A stretch of 64,000 nucleotides of DNA, taken from NCBI GenBank assembly GCA_963696105.1, contig CAVOIP010000004.1, forward strand, positions 124,001 through 188,000. The letters run 5' to 3'. Shown piece by piece: positions 35,085-43,546 of this stretch. This stretch comes from CAVRTM01 sp963696105. GTDB taxonomy: Bacteria; Actinomycetota; Actinomycetes; Actinomycetales; Dermatophilaceae. Numbering within the stretch: position 1 is the stretch's first letter; each line of letters begins with the position of its first letter. The notes under the pieces are model-generated. The model made no database searches, was not told the DNA's origin, and saw nothing but the letters and a program-made list of their open reading frames with translations. A program made the position numbers and the translations under genes.

Positions 35085-35215
35085 TGGCAAGGCCGGTAGC
35101 CCGTTGACCTGCGGGGACGGCGGTGGGACTCTGGGGAGGCACCCGCCGCACGGTTCCGCGGGGAGCGCCCACCCATCACCCTCCGCCACGAGCGGAGCAT
35201 CCTGACGGAGTTGGT

Positions 35216-35410
35216 ATGGCAAAGGCCCTGCTGGGTCATCGAGTGTTCCGGGACGATCGGCTTCTGCTGGAGGCTGCGCGCCTCCGCAACCGCGTCCGCG
35301 ACCTCGAGGACCTCGTCGAACACCTCGAGCACGACAACGCCCGGCTGCGTGCCCACGGTGTGCCGGACGTGTCCCGGATCGCTGAACCGGTGGCCGAACC
35401 GGTCGGTTAG
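35216..35410 (+). CDS. Small coiled-coil protein of unknown function
   Basis: 64 aa from ATG 35216 with ACGGAGTTGGT upstream. After MAKALLGHRVFRDDRLLLEA comes a heptad-like helix (AARLRNRVRDLEDLVEHLE, then HDNARLRAHG) and an acidic/Pro tail. No domain recognised. Its place between acyP and smc, and its coiled coil, would suit an interaction partner, but that is only inference. Confidence 0.7.
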   Translation: MAKALLGHRVFRDDRLLLEAARLRNRVRDLEDLVEHLEHDNARLRAHGVPDVSRIAEPVAEPVG

Positions 35411-35503
35411 CACCGCCCAGCAGCAGCGCAGGTCCCCGAGGTCGCCCGGTGTCGCCGGTACAGTGAACCCCGTTCACCACCGGACCGAGGAGCCCCACGA
35501 CCC

Positions 35504-38500
35504 GTGTACGTCAAGAGCCTGACCCTGCGGGGCTTCAAGTCCTTCGCGTCCGCGACGTCGATGCGGCTCGAGCCGGGGATCACCTGCATCGTCGGGCCCA
35601 ACGGCTCGGGCAAGTCCAACGTCGTCGACGCCCTCGCCTGGGTGATGGGCGAGCAGGGCGCCAAGAGCCTGCGCGGCGGCAAGATGGAGGACGTCATCTT
35701 CGCCGGGACGTCGGGGCGGGCCCCCCTCGGCCGCGCGGAGGTCGCGCTGACCATCGACAACACCGACGGTGCCCTGCCGATCGACTACACCGAGGTGACG
35801 ATCAAGCGGACGATGTTCCGCAACGGCGGGTCCGACTACTCGATCAACGGCACGTCCTGCCGGCTGCTGGACGTCCAGGAGCTGCTCTCCGACTCCGGCA
35901 TCGGCCGCGAGATGCACGTCATCGTCGGCCAGGGGCAGCTGGACGCCGTGCTGCGCGCCACGCCGGAGGAGCGGCGTGGGTTCATCGAGGAGGCTGCCGG
36001 CGTCCTGAAGCACCGCAAGCGCAAGGAGCGCGCGCTGCGCAAGCTGGAGACGATGGAGGTCAACCTCACCCGGGTCCACGACCTCACCGGGGAGATCCGG
36101 CGGCAGCTGGGGCCGCTGGGCAGGCAGGCCGAGGCCGCCCGCAAGGCCGCGGTGATCCAGGCCGACGCCCGCGACGCGCGCCTGCGGCTGCTCGCCGACG
36201 ACCTGGTCCAGCTCACGAGCACGCTGGAGCAGGAGGTCGCCGACGAGACCGCGCTGGTGGCGCGCCGGACCGAGGTGGAGGAGGCGCTGGCCGGTGTCCG
36301 GACCCGGCTCGCCGTGCTGGAGCAGGAGGCGCAGGAGGCCGCCCCCGAGCTGGCCCGCGCCCAGGAGCAGTGGTTCGCCCTGTCCTCGCTGCGGGAGCGG
36401 CTGACGTCGACGGGGTCGCTGGCGGCCGAGCGGGTGCGCCTGCTCTCCGAGGACGACACGGAGGCGCCGCCCTCCGGGCGTGACCCCGACAGGCTGCGCG
36501 CGCAGGCCACGCAGGTGCGTGAGCAGGAGCAGGCGCTGCTGGCCGAGATCGTCGAGGCCAAGGACGCACTGGCTGCCGCGGTCGGCCATCGGGTCGAGAC
36601 CGAGAGCGCCCACACCGCCGAGCAGCAGCGCCTCGCCCGCCTGGTGCGGGCGGCCGCCGACCGGCGCGAGGGCCTGGCCAAGCTGGCCGGCCAGGTCGGT
36701 GCCCGGCGCAGCCGCATCGAGGCCGGGGAGGCCGAGATCGGCCGGCTGCGCGAGAGCCTCGAGCAGAGCCGGTCGCGCGCCGCTGCCGCCGAGCGCGAGT
36801 TCGCCGACCTCGAGGCCTCCGTGGCCGTCGAGGAGGAGGGTGAGGAGGGGCTGGACACCGCCCACGAGCGCGCTGCCGCGGAGCACGAGCAGGCCGAGGC
36901 CGAGGTGGAGCGGTGGCGCGAGGCCGAGCGCACCGCCGACAGCGACCGCTCCAGCGCCGCGGCCCGGCTCGAGGCGCTGGAGCTCAGCCTGCGCCGCAAG
37001 GACGGCGCCGCCGCGCTGCTGGCCGCGGCCGACCGCTCGCCCGGCCTGAGCGGCTCCGTCGCCGCGCTGCTGCAGGTGGACGCCGGTCACGAGGCAGCGG
37101 TGGCGGCGGCCCTCGGCTGGGCCGCCGACGCCGTCGCCGCCGACACCGTGCAGGCCGCCGCCGGTGCGGTGTCGCTGCTGCGCGAGGACGACGCCGGCCG
37201 TGCCGTGCTGCTCGTCGGGGCCTCGGCGCTGCCGGTCGACCCCGGGAGCTGGCCCGGGCTGCCGTCCGGGGCGCGCTGGGCCCGCGACGCGGTCACCTGC
37301 CCCGAGGGCCTGCGCCCCGCGATCGACCAGCTCCTGGACCGGGTCGCCCTGGTCGACGACACCGCCGCCGCCCTCGAGCTGACCGGGCGCGGTGCGGGCG
37401 TCACCGCGGTCACCTCGGACGGCGACGTGTTCGCGCCCGGGGTGGTGCGCGGCGGCAGCGCCTCCGCGCCCAGCCTGATCGAGGTGCAGGCGGCCGTCGA
37501 CGACACCCGCCAGACCCTCGACGCCGCGGTGCGCCGCGGGGAACAGGCCCGTTTCGCCCTGACGGCCGCGCGGGAGCGGCTCCGCGTCACCGCCGACGCC
37601 GTCGAGCACGCACTCGAGCGCCTGCACGAGTCCGACGCCCGGATGGCGGCGGTGGCCGAGCGGCTCGGCCAGCTCGGCTCCGTGGTCCGGGCCGCCCGCG
37701 GCGAGTCCGAGCGCACCGAGCAGGCCGTCCACACCGCCGAACGCGCCCTGGTCAGCGACCGCGAGGAGCTGGCCGCCCTGCAGCAGCGCCTCGACGACGC
37801 CAGCGCCGAGCCCGGCGAGGAGGAGCCGTCCACCGACGAGCGCGACCGGCTCGCGCAGGCCGCGACGGCCGCACGGGCCGCCGAGACCGAGCTGCGCCTC
37901 ACCCTGCGCACGCGGGAGGAGCGCGCCCGGGCGATGGCCGGGCGGGCCGACTCCCTGGAGTCCGCCGCCCGTTCCGAGCTCGCTGCCCGTGAGCGGGCCG
38001 CCGCGCGCCGGGAACGGCGCCGCCGGGAGGCCACGGTGGCCGAGGCGGTGCGCCAGGGCGCGTCGTACGCCGCCGCCGCCGTCACCTCCTCCCTGGAGCT
38101 GGCGACCACGGCCCGCGCGACCGCCGAGGCGGCGCGCACCGAACGCGAGGCGGCCCTGGCCACCGTCCGCCGCGAGGTCAGCACCCTCGGGGACGAGCTG
38201 CGCGAGCTGACCGACTCGGTGCACCGCGACGAGGTCGCCCGCACCCAGCAGCGGCTGAGGATCGAGACGCTGCAGACCAAGGCCGTCGAGGAGCTCGGCA
38301 TCGACCCCGACGTGCTGGTGGAGGACTTCGGGCCGCACCAGCTGGTGCCGGTCGTGCCCGACCCGGAGATGAGCGAGGAGGAGGTCGAGGCGCTGCAGCC
38401 CCAGCCGTTCGTGCGCGACGTCCAGGCCAAGCGCCTGCGCTCGGCCGAGCGCAAGCTGAACCAGCTGGGCAAGGTCAACCCGCTGGCGCTGGAGGAGTAC

Positions 38501-39073
38501 GCCGCGCTCGAGGAGCGGCACAAGTTCCTCACCGAGCAGCTGGAGGACCTCAAGAGCTCCAAGCGCGACCTGCTCGACATCGTGCGCGAGGTCGACGAGC
38601 GGGTCGAGAAGGTCTTCACCGAGGCCTACCACGACACCGCCGCCCAGTTCGAGCGCGTGTTCGAGCGGCTCTTCCCCGGTGGTGAGGGCCGGCTCGTGCT
38701 CACCGACCCCGACAACATGCTGACCACCGGCATCGAGGTCGAGGCGCGGCCGCCGGGCAAGAAGATCAAGCGGCTCTCGCTGCTCTCCGGCGGCGAGCGG
38801 TCGCTGACGGCCGTGGCGCTGCTCGTGGCGATCTTCAAGGCGCGCCCGAGCCCGTTCTACATCATGGACGAGGTCGAGGCCGCGCTCGACGACACCAACC
38901 TCGGGCGGCTGATCACGCTGTTCGAGGAGCTGCGCGGCTCCAGCCAGCTGATCGTCATCACCCACCAGAAGCGCACCATGGAGATCGCCGACGCCCTGTA
39001 CGGCGTCACCATGCGCGGCGACGGGGTGACGACGGTGGTCTCCCAGCGGATCCGCGACGTGCAGAGCGCCTGA
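35504..39073 (+). CDS. smc: Chromosome segregation protein SMC
   Basis: 1189 aa from GTG. Head motifs: GFKSFA, Walker A GPNGSGKSNVVDAL (31-38), then Q-loop VGQGQLDAVLRATPEERR; long coiled coils to about 500, hinge about 500-650 (GSVAALLQVDAGHEAAVAAA...), returning coil, then signature LSGGERSLTAVALL (about 1094) and Walker B YIMDEVEAALDDTN. The condensin ATPase that organises the chromosome with ScpA/ScpB, not in this window. Undamaged. Confidence 0.97.
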   Translation: MYVKSLTLRGFKSFASATSMRLEPGITCIVGPNGSGKSNVVDALAWVMGEQGAKSLRGGKMEDVIFAGTSGRAPLGRAEVALTIDNTDGALPIDYTEVTIKRTMFRNGGSDYSINGTSCRLLDVQELLSDSGIGREMHVIVGQGQLDAVLRATPEERRGFIEEAAGVLKHRKRKERALRKLETMEVNLTRVHDLTGEIRRQLGPLGRQAEAARKAAVIQADARDARLRLLADDLVQLTSTLEQEVADETALVARRTEVEEALAGVRTRLAVLEQEAQEAAPELARAQEQWFALSSLRERLTSTGSLAAERVRLLSEDDTEAPPSGRDPDRLRAQATQVREQEQALLAEIVEAKDALAAAVGHRVETESAHTAEQQRLARLVRAAADRREGLAKLAGQVGARRSRIEAGEAEIGRLRESLEQSRSRAAAAEREFADLEASVAVEEEGEEGLDTAHERAAAEHEQAEAEVERWREAERTADSDRSSAAARLEALELSLRRKDGAAALLAAADRSPGLSGSVAALLQVDAGHEAAVAAALGWAADAVAADTVQAAAGAVSLLREDDAGRAVLLVGASALPVDPGSWPGLPSGARWARDAVTCPEGLRPAIDQLLDRVALVDDTAAALELTGRGAGVTAVTSDGDVFAPGVVRGGSASAPSLIEVQAAVDDTRQTLDAAVRRGEQARFALTAARERLRVTADAVEHALERLHESDARMAAVAERLGQLGSVVRAARGESERTEQAVHTAERALVSDREELAALQQRLDDASAEPGEEEPSTDERDRLAQAATAARAAETELRLTLRTREERARAMAGRADSLESAARSELAARERAAARRERRRREATVAEAVRQGASYAAAAVTSSLELATTARATAEAARTEREAALATVRREVSTLGDELRELTDSVHRDEVARTQQRLRIETLQTKAVEELGIDPDVLVEDFGPHQLVPVVPDPEMSEEEVEALQPQPFVRDVQAKRLRSAERKLNQLGKVNPLALEEYAALEERHKFLTEQLEDLKSSKRDLLDIVREVDERVEKVFTEAYHDTAAQFERVFERLFPGGEGRLVLTDPDNMLTTGIEVEARPPGKKIKRLSLLSGGERSLTAVALLVAIFKARPSPFYIMDEVEAALDDTNLGRLITLFEELRGSSQLIVITHQKRTMEIADALYGVTMRGDGVTTVVSQRIRDVQSA

Positions 39074-39200
39074 CCCGGCGTACGGCGGCCGCGGTGGCGG
39101 GCCGTCCGGTCGGTGACAGTTCGGTAAAGCGGCCGTGAAGCGGGTCACAGCCACGGCGTGCCGGGAGGTGAGGTGCTCGCGCAGGAGGCACCCTTGAGGC

Positions 39201-39431
39201 ATGGTCGCGCTGATTCTCGGTCTGCTGCTCTGTGTCGGTCTCGCCGTGGTCGTGGTCGGGCTGGTCGCCGTGCCGGCCAGGCGGGAAGGTCGCGACGTGC
39301 TGACGCCCCGCGGTGAGCAGGTCCTGACCCGGGTGCTGGAGAAGAACCCCGAGGGGTCCGCCGCCTCCGCAGCCTCCGGGGCGCCCTCGCCCCGCCCGGC
39401 ACCGCGCCAGGTCGAGCGACCCGCCGACTGA
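39201..39431 (+). CDS. Small single-pass membrane protein between smc and ftsY
   Basis: 76 aa from ATG 39201; AGGAGG is about 12 bases upstream. One N-terminal membrane helix (ALILGLLLCVGLAVVVVGLV), a basic cytoplasmic segment ARREGRD, and a Ser/Ala/Pro-rich tail. No known domain. It may be co-transcribed with ftsY. Confidence 0.65.
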   Translation: MVALILGLLLCVGLAVVVVGLVAVPARREGRDVLTPRGEQVLTRVLEKNPEGSAASAASGAPSPRPAPRQVERPAD

Positions 39432-39516
39432 CCCGCCGACCGGCGGCAGCGGGGCCTCCACGGCGGCCCGGCGAGACGTCGTACGCGCCGGGGTTTCTCT
39501 GGGAGAATCGGCGACT

Positions 39517-40725
39517 GTGAGCCAACTCCAGGAAATCATCGCCATCGCCGTGATCGTCGCGATCACCGGCGTCGGACTCGTCGTGGGGCTGATGCGCCCC
39601 GGAGGACGGTCGACCAAGGAGCTGCCGCCGAAGGCGCCGCAGCCCGGCCGTGACTACGCGCCGGGCGTGGGGGACGACGCCGCCGCGCCACGCGACACGC
39701 CGACCCGGCGGATCGAGGACATCGCCGGTCTGGACACCCTCCAGCCTCCCGAGGTGGAGGAGGAGCCGGAGATGCCGCTTGCACCCAGCGTCGAGCGCCC
39801 GGCGCCCGCCGGCGGCCGGCTGCAGCGCCTGCGCTCACGCCTGGCCCGGTCCAACAGTGCCTTCGGGCAGAGCCTGCTGGGCCTGCTGTCCCGCGGCGGC
39901 CTGGACGAGCAGGCGTGGGAGGACGTCGAGGACACGCTGCTGGCCTCGGACCTCGGCGTCGAGGCGTCGATGGAGCTCGTCGACTCCCTGCGCACCCAGG
40001 TCAAGGTCGAGGGCGCCCGCGACGAGGAGACCGTGCGGGGGTGGCTGCGCGCCGACCTGCTCGAGCTCGTGGACCCCGGCATGGACCGCACGATCGCCTC
40101 GTCCCGCGTCGAGTCGCGCCCGGCCGTCATCCTCGTGGTCGGCGTCAACGGCACCGGCAAGACCACCACGGTCGGCAAGCTCGCCCGCGTCCTCGTCGCC
40201 GAGGACAAGGACGTCGTGCTCGGCGCGGCCGACACGTTCCGTGCCGCCGCCGCGGACCAGCTGCAGACCTGGGGTGAGCGGGTCGGGGTGACCACCATCC
40301 GCTCCGACCGTGAGGGCGCCGACCCGGCGGCCGTGGCCTTCGACGCCGTCCGGGGTGGTGCCGAGCTCGAGGCCGACGTCGTGATCATCGACACCGCGGG
40401 CCGGCTGCACAACAAGGTCGGGCTCATGGACGAGCTCGGCAAGGTCAAGCGGGTGGTCGAGAAGCAGAGCCCCATCGACGAGGTGCTCCTGGTCCTGGAC
40501 GCCACGACGGGGCAGAACGGCCTGCGCCAGGCCGAGGTGTTCGCCGAGGTCGTCAACGTCACCGGCATCGTGCTCACCAAGCTCGACGGGACCGCCAAGG
40601 GCGGCATCGTCGTCGCCGTCCAGCGCAAGCTCGGCGTCCCGGTCAAGCTGGTCGGCCTCGGCGAGGGCCCGGACGACCTGGCGCCGTTCGACCCCGAGGC
40701 GTTCGTCGACGCGATCGTCTCCTGA
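39517..40725 (+). CDS. ftsY: Signal recognition particle receptor FtsY
   Basis: 402 aa from GTG. An N-terminal membrane helix (about 5-26) and a Pro/Glu-rich acidic A-domain, then NG domain: GTPase motif GVNGTGKTTTVGKLA (about 208), DTFRAAAADQL, DTAGRLHNK, TKLDGTAKGG and GLGEGPDDLAPFD. The membrane receptor for Ffh-ribosome complexes; ffh lies 5 kb downstream. Confidence 0.96.
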   Translation: MSQLQEIIAIAVIVAITGVGLVVGLMRPGGRSTKELPPKAPQPGRDYAPGVGDDAAAPRDTPTRRIEDIAGLDTLQPPEVEEEPEMPLAPSVERPAPAGGRLQRLRSRLARSNSAFGQSLLGLLSRGGLDEQAWEDVEDTLLASDLGVEASMELVDSLRTQVKVEGARDEETVRGWLRADLLELVDPGMDRTIASSRVESRPAVILVVGVNGTGKTTTVGKLARVLVAEDKDVVLGAADTFRAAAADQLQTWGERVGVTTIRSDREGADPAAVAFDAVRGGAELEADVVIIDTAGRLHNKVGLMDELGKVKRVVEKQSPIDEVLLVLDATTGQNGLRQAEVFAEVVNVTGIVLTKLDGTAKGGIVVAVQRKLGVPVKLVGLGEGPDDLAPFDPEAFVDAIVS

Positions 40726-40734
40726 CCTGCCGGG

Positions 40735-41685
40735 TCAGCTCGCGCGGTCCTCGGCCCGCCCGCCGGCCTGCTCCTCGAGGTGGTCCGTTCCCGGCGGCGC
40801 CGTCATCGCCCAGCGGATGAGGCGGGTGGCGGCGCTGCCGGCGGGCAGGCCGACCAGGCGCTCGGAGACCGGCAGCCACGGCAGCCGCAGCGGCACGCGT
40901 GACCACCGCGGCAGCAGGGCCACCGCGGCGGCAGCCAGGCCGGCGTAACCGGCCCGGGCCGGCAGCGGCAGCGGGGGAGTCAGCAGCAGGAACCGCGCCG
41001 CCTCCCGCGCCGCCGCGGTGCTGGCCAGCTCGGGGAGGTAGGACTCCAGCGCCTCCTCCAGCTCGGCGACGCTTCTCGGCGGGTCCAGCACGCCGAGCCG
41101 GGTCGCCACCAGCGAGGCCTGCGCGACGTACTGGTCGGCCTCCTGCGCCGTCAGCAGCCGCTCGCCGAACCGTTGGTGGGCGGCGAGGAAGCTGTCCACC
41201 TCGGTGATGTGGACCCAGCGCAGCAGGTGCGGGTCGCTCGCGGCGTACGGGCGCCCGTCGGGGGCGGTGCCCCGCACCCTCTCGTGGATCGCGCGGACCC
41301 GCCCGATGAGCTGCTCGGCGTGCTCGACCGTGCCGAAGGTCGTGGTCGCGAGGAAGGTGCTCGTGCGCTGCAGCCGGCCCCACGGGTCGCCCTTGTACCC
41401 CGAGTGCGCGGCCACCCCGGCCATGGCCAGCGGGTGCAGCGACTGCACGAGCAGGGCCCGGATGCCGCCGACGAACATCGAGGCGTCGGCGTGCACGCGC
41501 CAGATGACGTCGTCGGGACCGAACCACCGCTCACCGGGGGAGTCCCAGATGACCCGGGCCTGCTCGACCGCGTCGTCGCCGGCGACCCTGCTGCGCAGGG
41601 AGGACGCGAGCGTGCGGCGGGCGGTGGACAGCAGCGGGACGGCGTCCAGCGCCGCGGCGGGCAGGGAACGCGTCGGGGAGCTCAT
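40735..41685 (-). CDS. DUF2236 (ER-bound oxygenase mpaB-like) family protein
   Basis: 316 aa. Conserved features of the family: DDVIWRVHADASMFVGG, ALLVQSLHPLAMAGVAAHSGY, PWGRLQRTSTFLATTTFGT and LRWVHITEVDSF, with His residues that could bind haem/metal. DUF2236 includes mpaB-type oxygenases and latex-clearing-protein relatives; the substrate is unknown. Convergent with ftsY and divergent from amt. Confidence 0.8.
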   Translation of the reverse strand: MSSPTRSLPAAALDAVPLLSTARRTLASSLRSRVAGDDAVEQARVIWDSPGERWFGPDDVIWRVHADASMFVGGIRALLVQSLHPLAMAGVAAHSGYKGDPWGRLQRTSTFLATTTFGTVEHAEQLIGRVRAIHERVRGTAPDGRPYAASDPHLLRWVHITEVDSFLAAHQRFGERLLTAQEADQYVAQASLVATRLGVLDPPRSVAELEEALESYLPELASTAAAREAARFLLLTPPLPLPARAGYAGLAAAAVALLPRWSRVPLRLPWLPVSERLVGLPAGSAATRLIRWAMTAPPGTDHLEEQAGGRAEDRAS

Positions 41686-41721
41686 CCCCTGAAGTATGAC
41701 CTCACGGCGCCCGCGGCGCCG

Positions 41722-41768
41722 GTTACGTGATGCTTACCTGTGCACGCGACTGCTAACACGGTCGTAAC
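41722..41768 (+). promoter_or_regulatory. Possible GlnR-type sites upstream of amt
   Basis: Two 5-6-5 blocks, GTTAC-N6-CTTAC (41722-41737) and CTAAC-N6-GTAAC (41753-41768), resemble the spacing of GlnR a/b half-sites (gTnAC-n6-GaAAC). The a-sites fit well and the b-sites poorly. Context (nitrogen operon amt-glnB-glnD) supports nitrogen control; the call is tentative. Confidence 0.35.
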
Positions 41769-41813
41769 ACGAGGCGCCTGCCCGCGAAACGCCCGGCTTG
41801 GACAGTGGCCGTC

Positions 41814-43180
41814 ATGACAATCAACAGCGGCGACACCGCTTGGGTCCTGGCCAGTGCCGCGCTGGTGCTGCTCATGACCCCCGGTCTGGCCCTCTTCTAC
41901 GGCGGCATGGTCAGGGCCAAGAGCGTCCTGAACATGATGATGATGAGCTTCGGGGCGATGGCGACGATCAGCGTCGTCTGGGCCCTCTGGGGCTACAGCG
42001 AGGCGTTCGGCGACTCCTGGCACGGGATCATCGGCAACCCCTTCCAGCACTTCGGGCTCTCCGGTCTGCTCGGTGACCGGGCCTTCGGGGCCAAGGGGGA
42101 CCTGATCCCGGCCCTGGCGTTCGTGGCCTTCCAGGCCGTGTTCGCCATCATCACCGTGGCGCTGATCAGCGGCGCCATCGCCGACCGCGCCAAGTTCTCC
42201 ACCTGGATGGTCTTCACCGTGGTGTGGGCGACCATCGTCTACTTCCCGGTGGCCAACTGGGTGTTCGCCTTCGACGGCTTCGCAGCGGTCAAGGGCGGGT
42301 GGATCGCCAACCAGCTCAAGGCGATCGACTTCGCCGGCGGCACGGCGGTGCACATCAACGCCGGTGCGGCCGGGCTGGCGCTGGCGCTGGTCCTCGGCAA
42401 ACGCGCCGGCTTCGGCAAGGAGCCGATGCGACCGCACAACCTGACCCTGGTCATGCTCGGCGCCGGCCTGCTGTGGTTCGGCTGGTTCGGCTTCAACGCC
42501 GGCTCGGCGCTGGGCGCCAACGGCACCGCCGCCATCACCTGGGTGAACACCCTCGTGGCCACCGGCGCCGCATCGGTGGCCTGGCTGGTGACGGAGAAGA
42601 TCCGCGACGGGCACGCCACCTCCCTGGGCGCCGCCTCCGGCGTGGTCGCCGGCCTCGTCGCCATCACCCCGGCCTGCTCCTCGGTCACCCCCGTCGGCGC
42701 CATCGCCGTCGGCGTCGTCGGTGGCGTGCTGTGCGCGCTCGCCGTGGGGCTGAAGTACCGCTTCGGCTACGACGACAGCCTGGACGTCGTCGGGGTGCAC
42801 CTCGTCGGTGGCCTCGTCGGCACCCTCGCCATCGGGCTGCTGGCCTCCGCCACCGCCCCGGCCGGGGTCGACGGGCTGTTCTACGGTGGAGGACTGGACC
42901 AGCTGTGGCGCCAGGCCGTGGGCGCCTTCGCGGTCCTGGCGTTCTCCTTCGTCGCCAGCTCGGTGATCGGCCTGGCCCTGCACAAGGCGCTCGGCTTCCG
43001 GGTCGACGCTGACGCCGAGATCTCCGGGATCGACCTCGACCAGCACGCTGAGACGTCGTACGACCTCGGCTCGCTCGGCGGTGGCCGGATCGGTGCCGGT
43101 GGCGTTCCCACCACGACCCGGCCTCCGGCGGCACGCACTCCGCACCGTCCGCAACGCCCACGCAGGGAGCATCGGCATGA
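41814..43180 (+). CDS. amt: Ammonium transporter (one probable frameshift at the 3' end)
   Basis: From ATG 41814 (or GTG 41805). SGDTAWVLASAALVLLMTPG, LALFYGGMVRAKSVLNMMM, the twin pore histidines in GTAVHINAGAAGLAL and GVHLVGGLVGTL, and about 11 membrane helices identify Amt/AmtB. As given the frame runs on without a stop across glnB to 43439. A missing C near 43122 would restore an end SAPSATPTQGASA with TGA at 43178-43180, overlapping the glnB ATG (ATGA), the expected layout. About 455 aa restored. Imports ammonium; gated by the PII protein encoded next. Confidence 0.9.
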
Positions 43181-43515
43181 AACTCATCACCGCGATCATC
43201 AAGCCGCACAAGCTGGACGAGGTCAAGGAGGCCCTGGAGGCCTTCGGGATCACGGGCATGACGGTGAGCGAGGCCAGCGGCTACGGCCGGCAGCGCGGAC
43301 ACAGCGAGGTCTACCGCGGCGCGGAGTACACCGTGGACTTCGTCCCGAAGGTCCGGCTGGAGGTGCTGGTGGACGACATCGACTGCGAGAACGTCATCGA
43401 CATCGTCCTGAAGTCCGCCCAGACCGGCCGGATCGGTGACGGCAAGATCTGGAGCGTCCCGGTCCAGGACGTCGCCCGGGTCCGCACCGGCGAGCGGGGC
43501 GTGGACGCGCTCTGA
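43177..43515 (+). CDS. glnB: Nitrogen regulatory protein PII (GlnB/GlnK)
   Basis: 112 aa. MKLITAIIKPHKLDEVKEAL, T-loop GRQRGHSEVYRGAEYTVDF with Tyr51, and KIWSVPVQDVARVRTGERG are full PII signatures. Tyr51 is the modified residue (adenylylated in characterised actinobacteria). Binds ATP/ADP and 2-oxoglutarate and blocks Amt. In the conserved amt-glnB-glnD operon. Confidence 0.95.
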   Translation: MKLITAIIKPHKLDEVKEALEAFGITGMTVSEASGYGRQRGHSEVYRGAEYTVDFVPKVRLEVLVDDIDCENVIDIVLKSAQTGRIGDGKIWSVPVQDVARVRTGERGVDAL

Positions 43516-43546
43516 GAGCCCGTCCACGGACCACCAGACGAAGGCC

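Noticed and set aside
35474..39202. A 1242-codon minus-strand open frame opposite smc
   Set aside because: A mirror of the smc codon pattern with low-complexity Leu/Gly/Arg/Gln content; smc on the other strand is certain.
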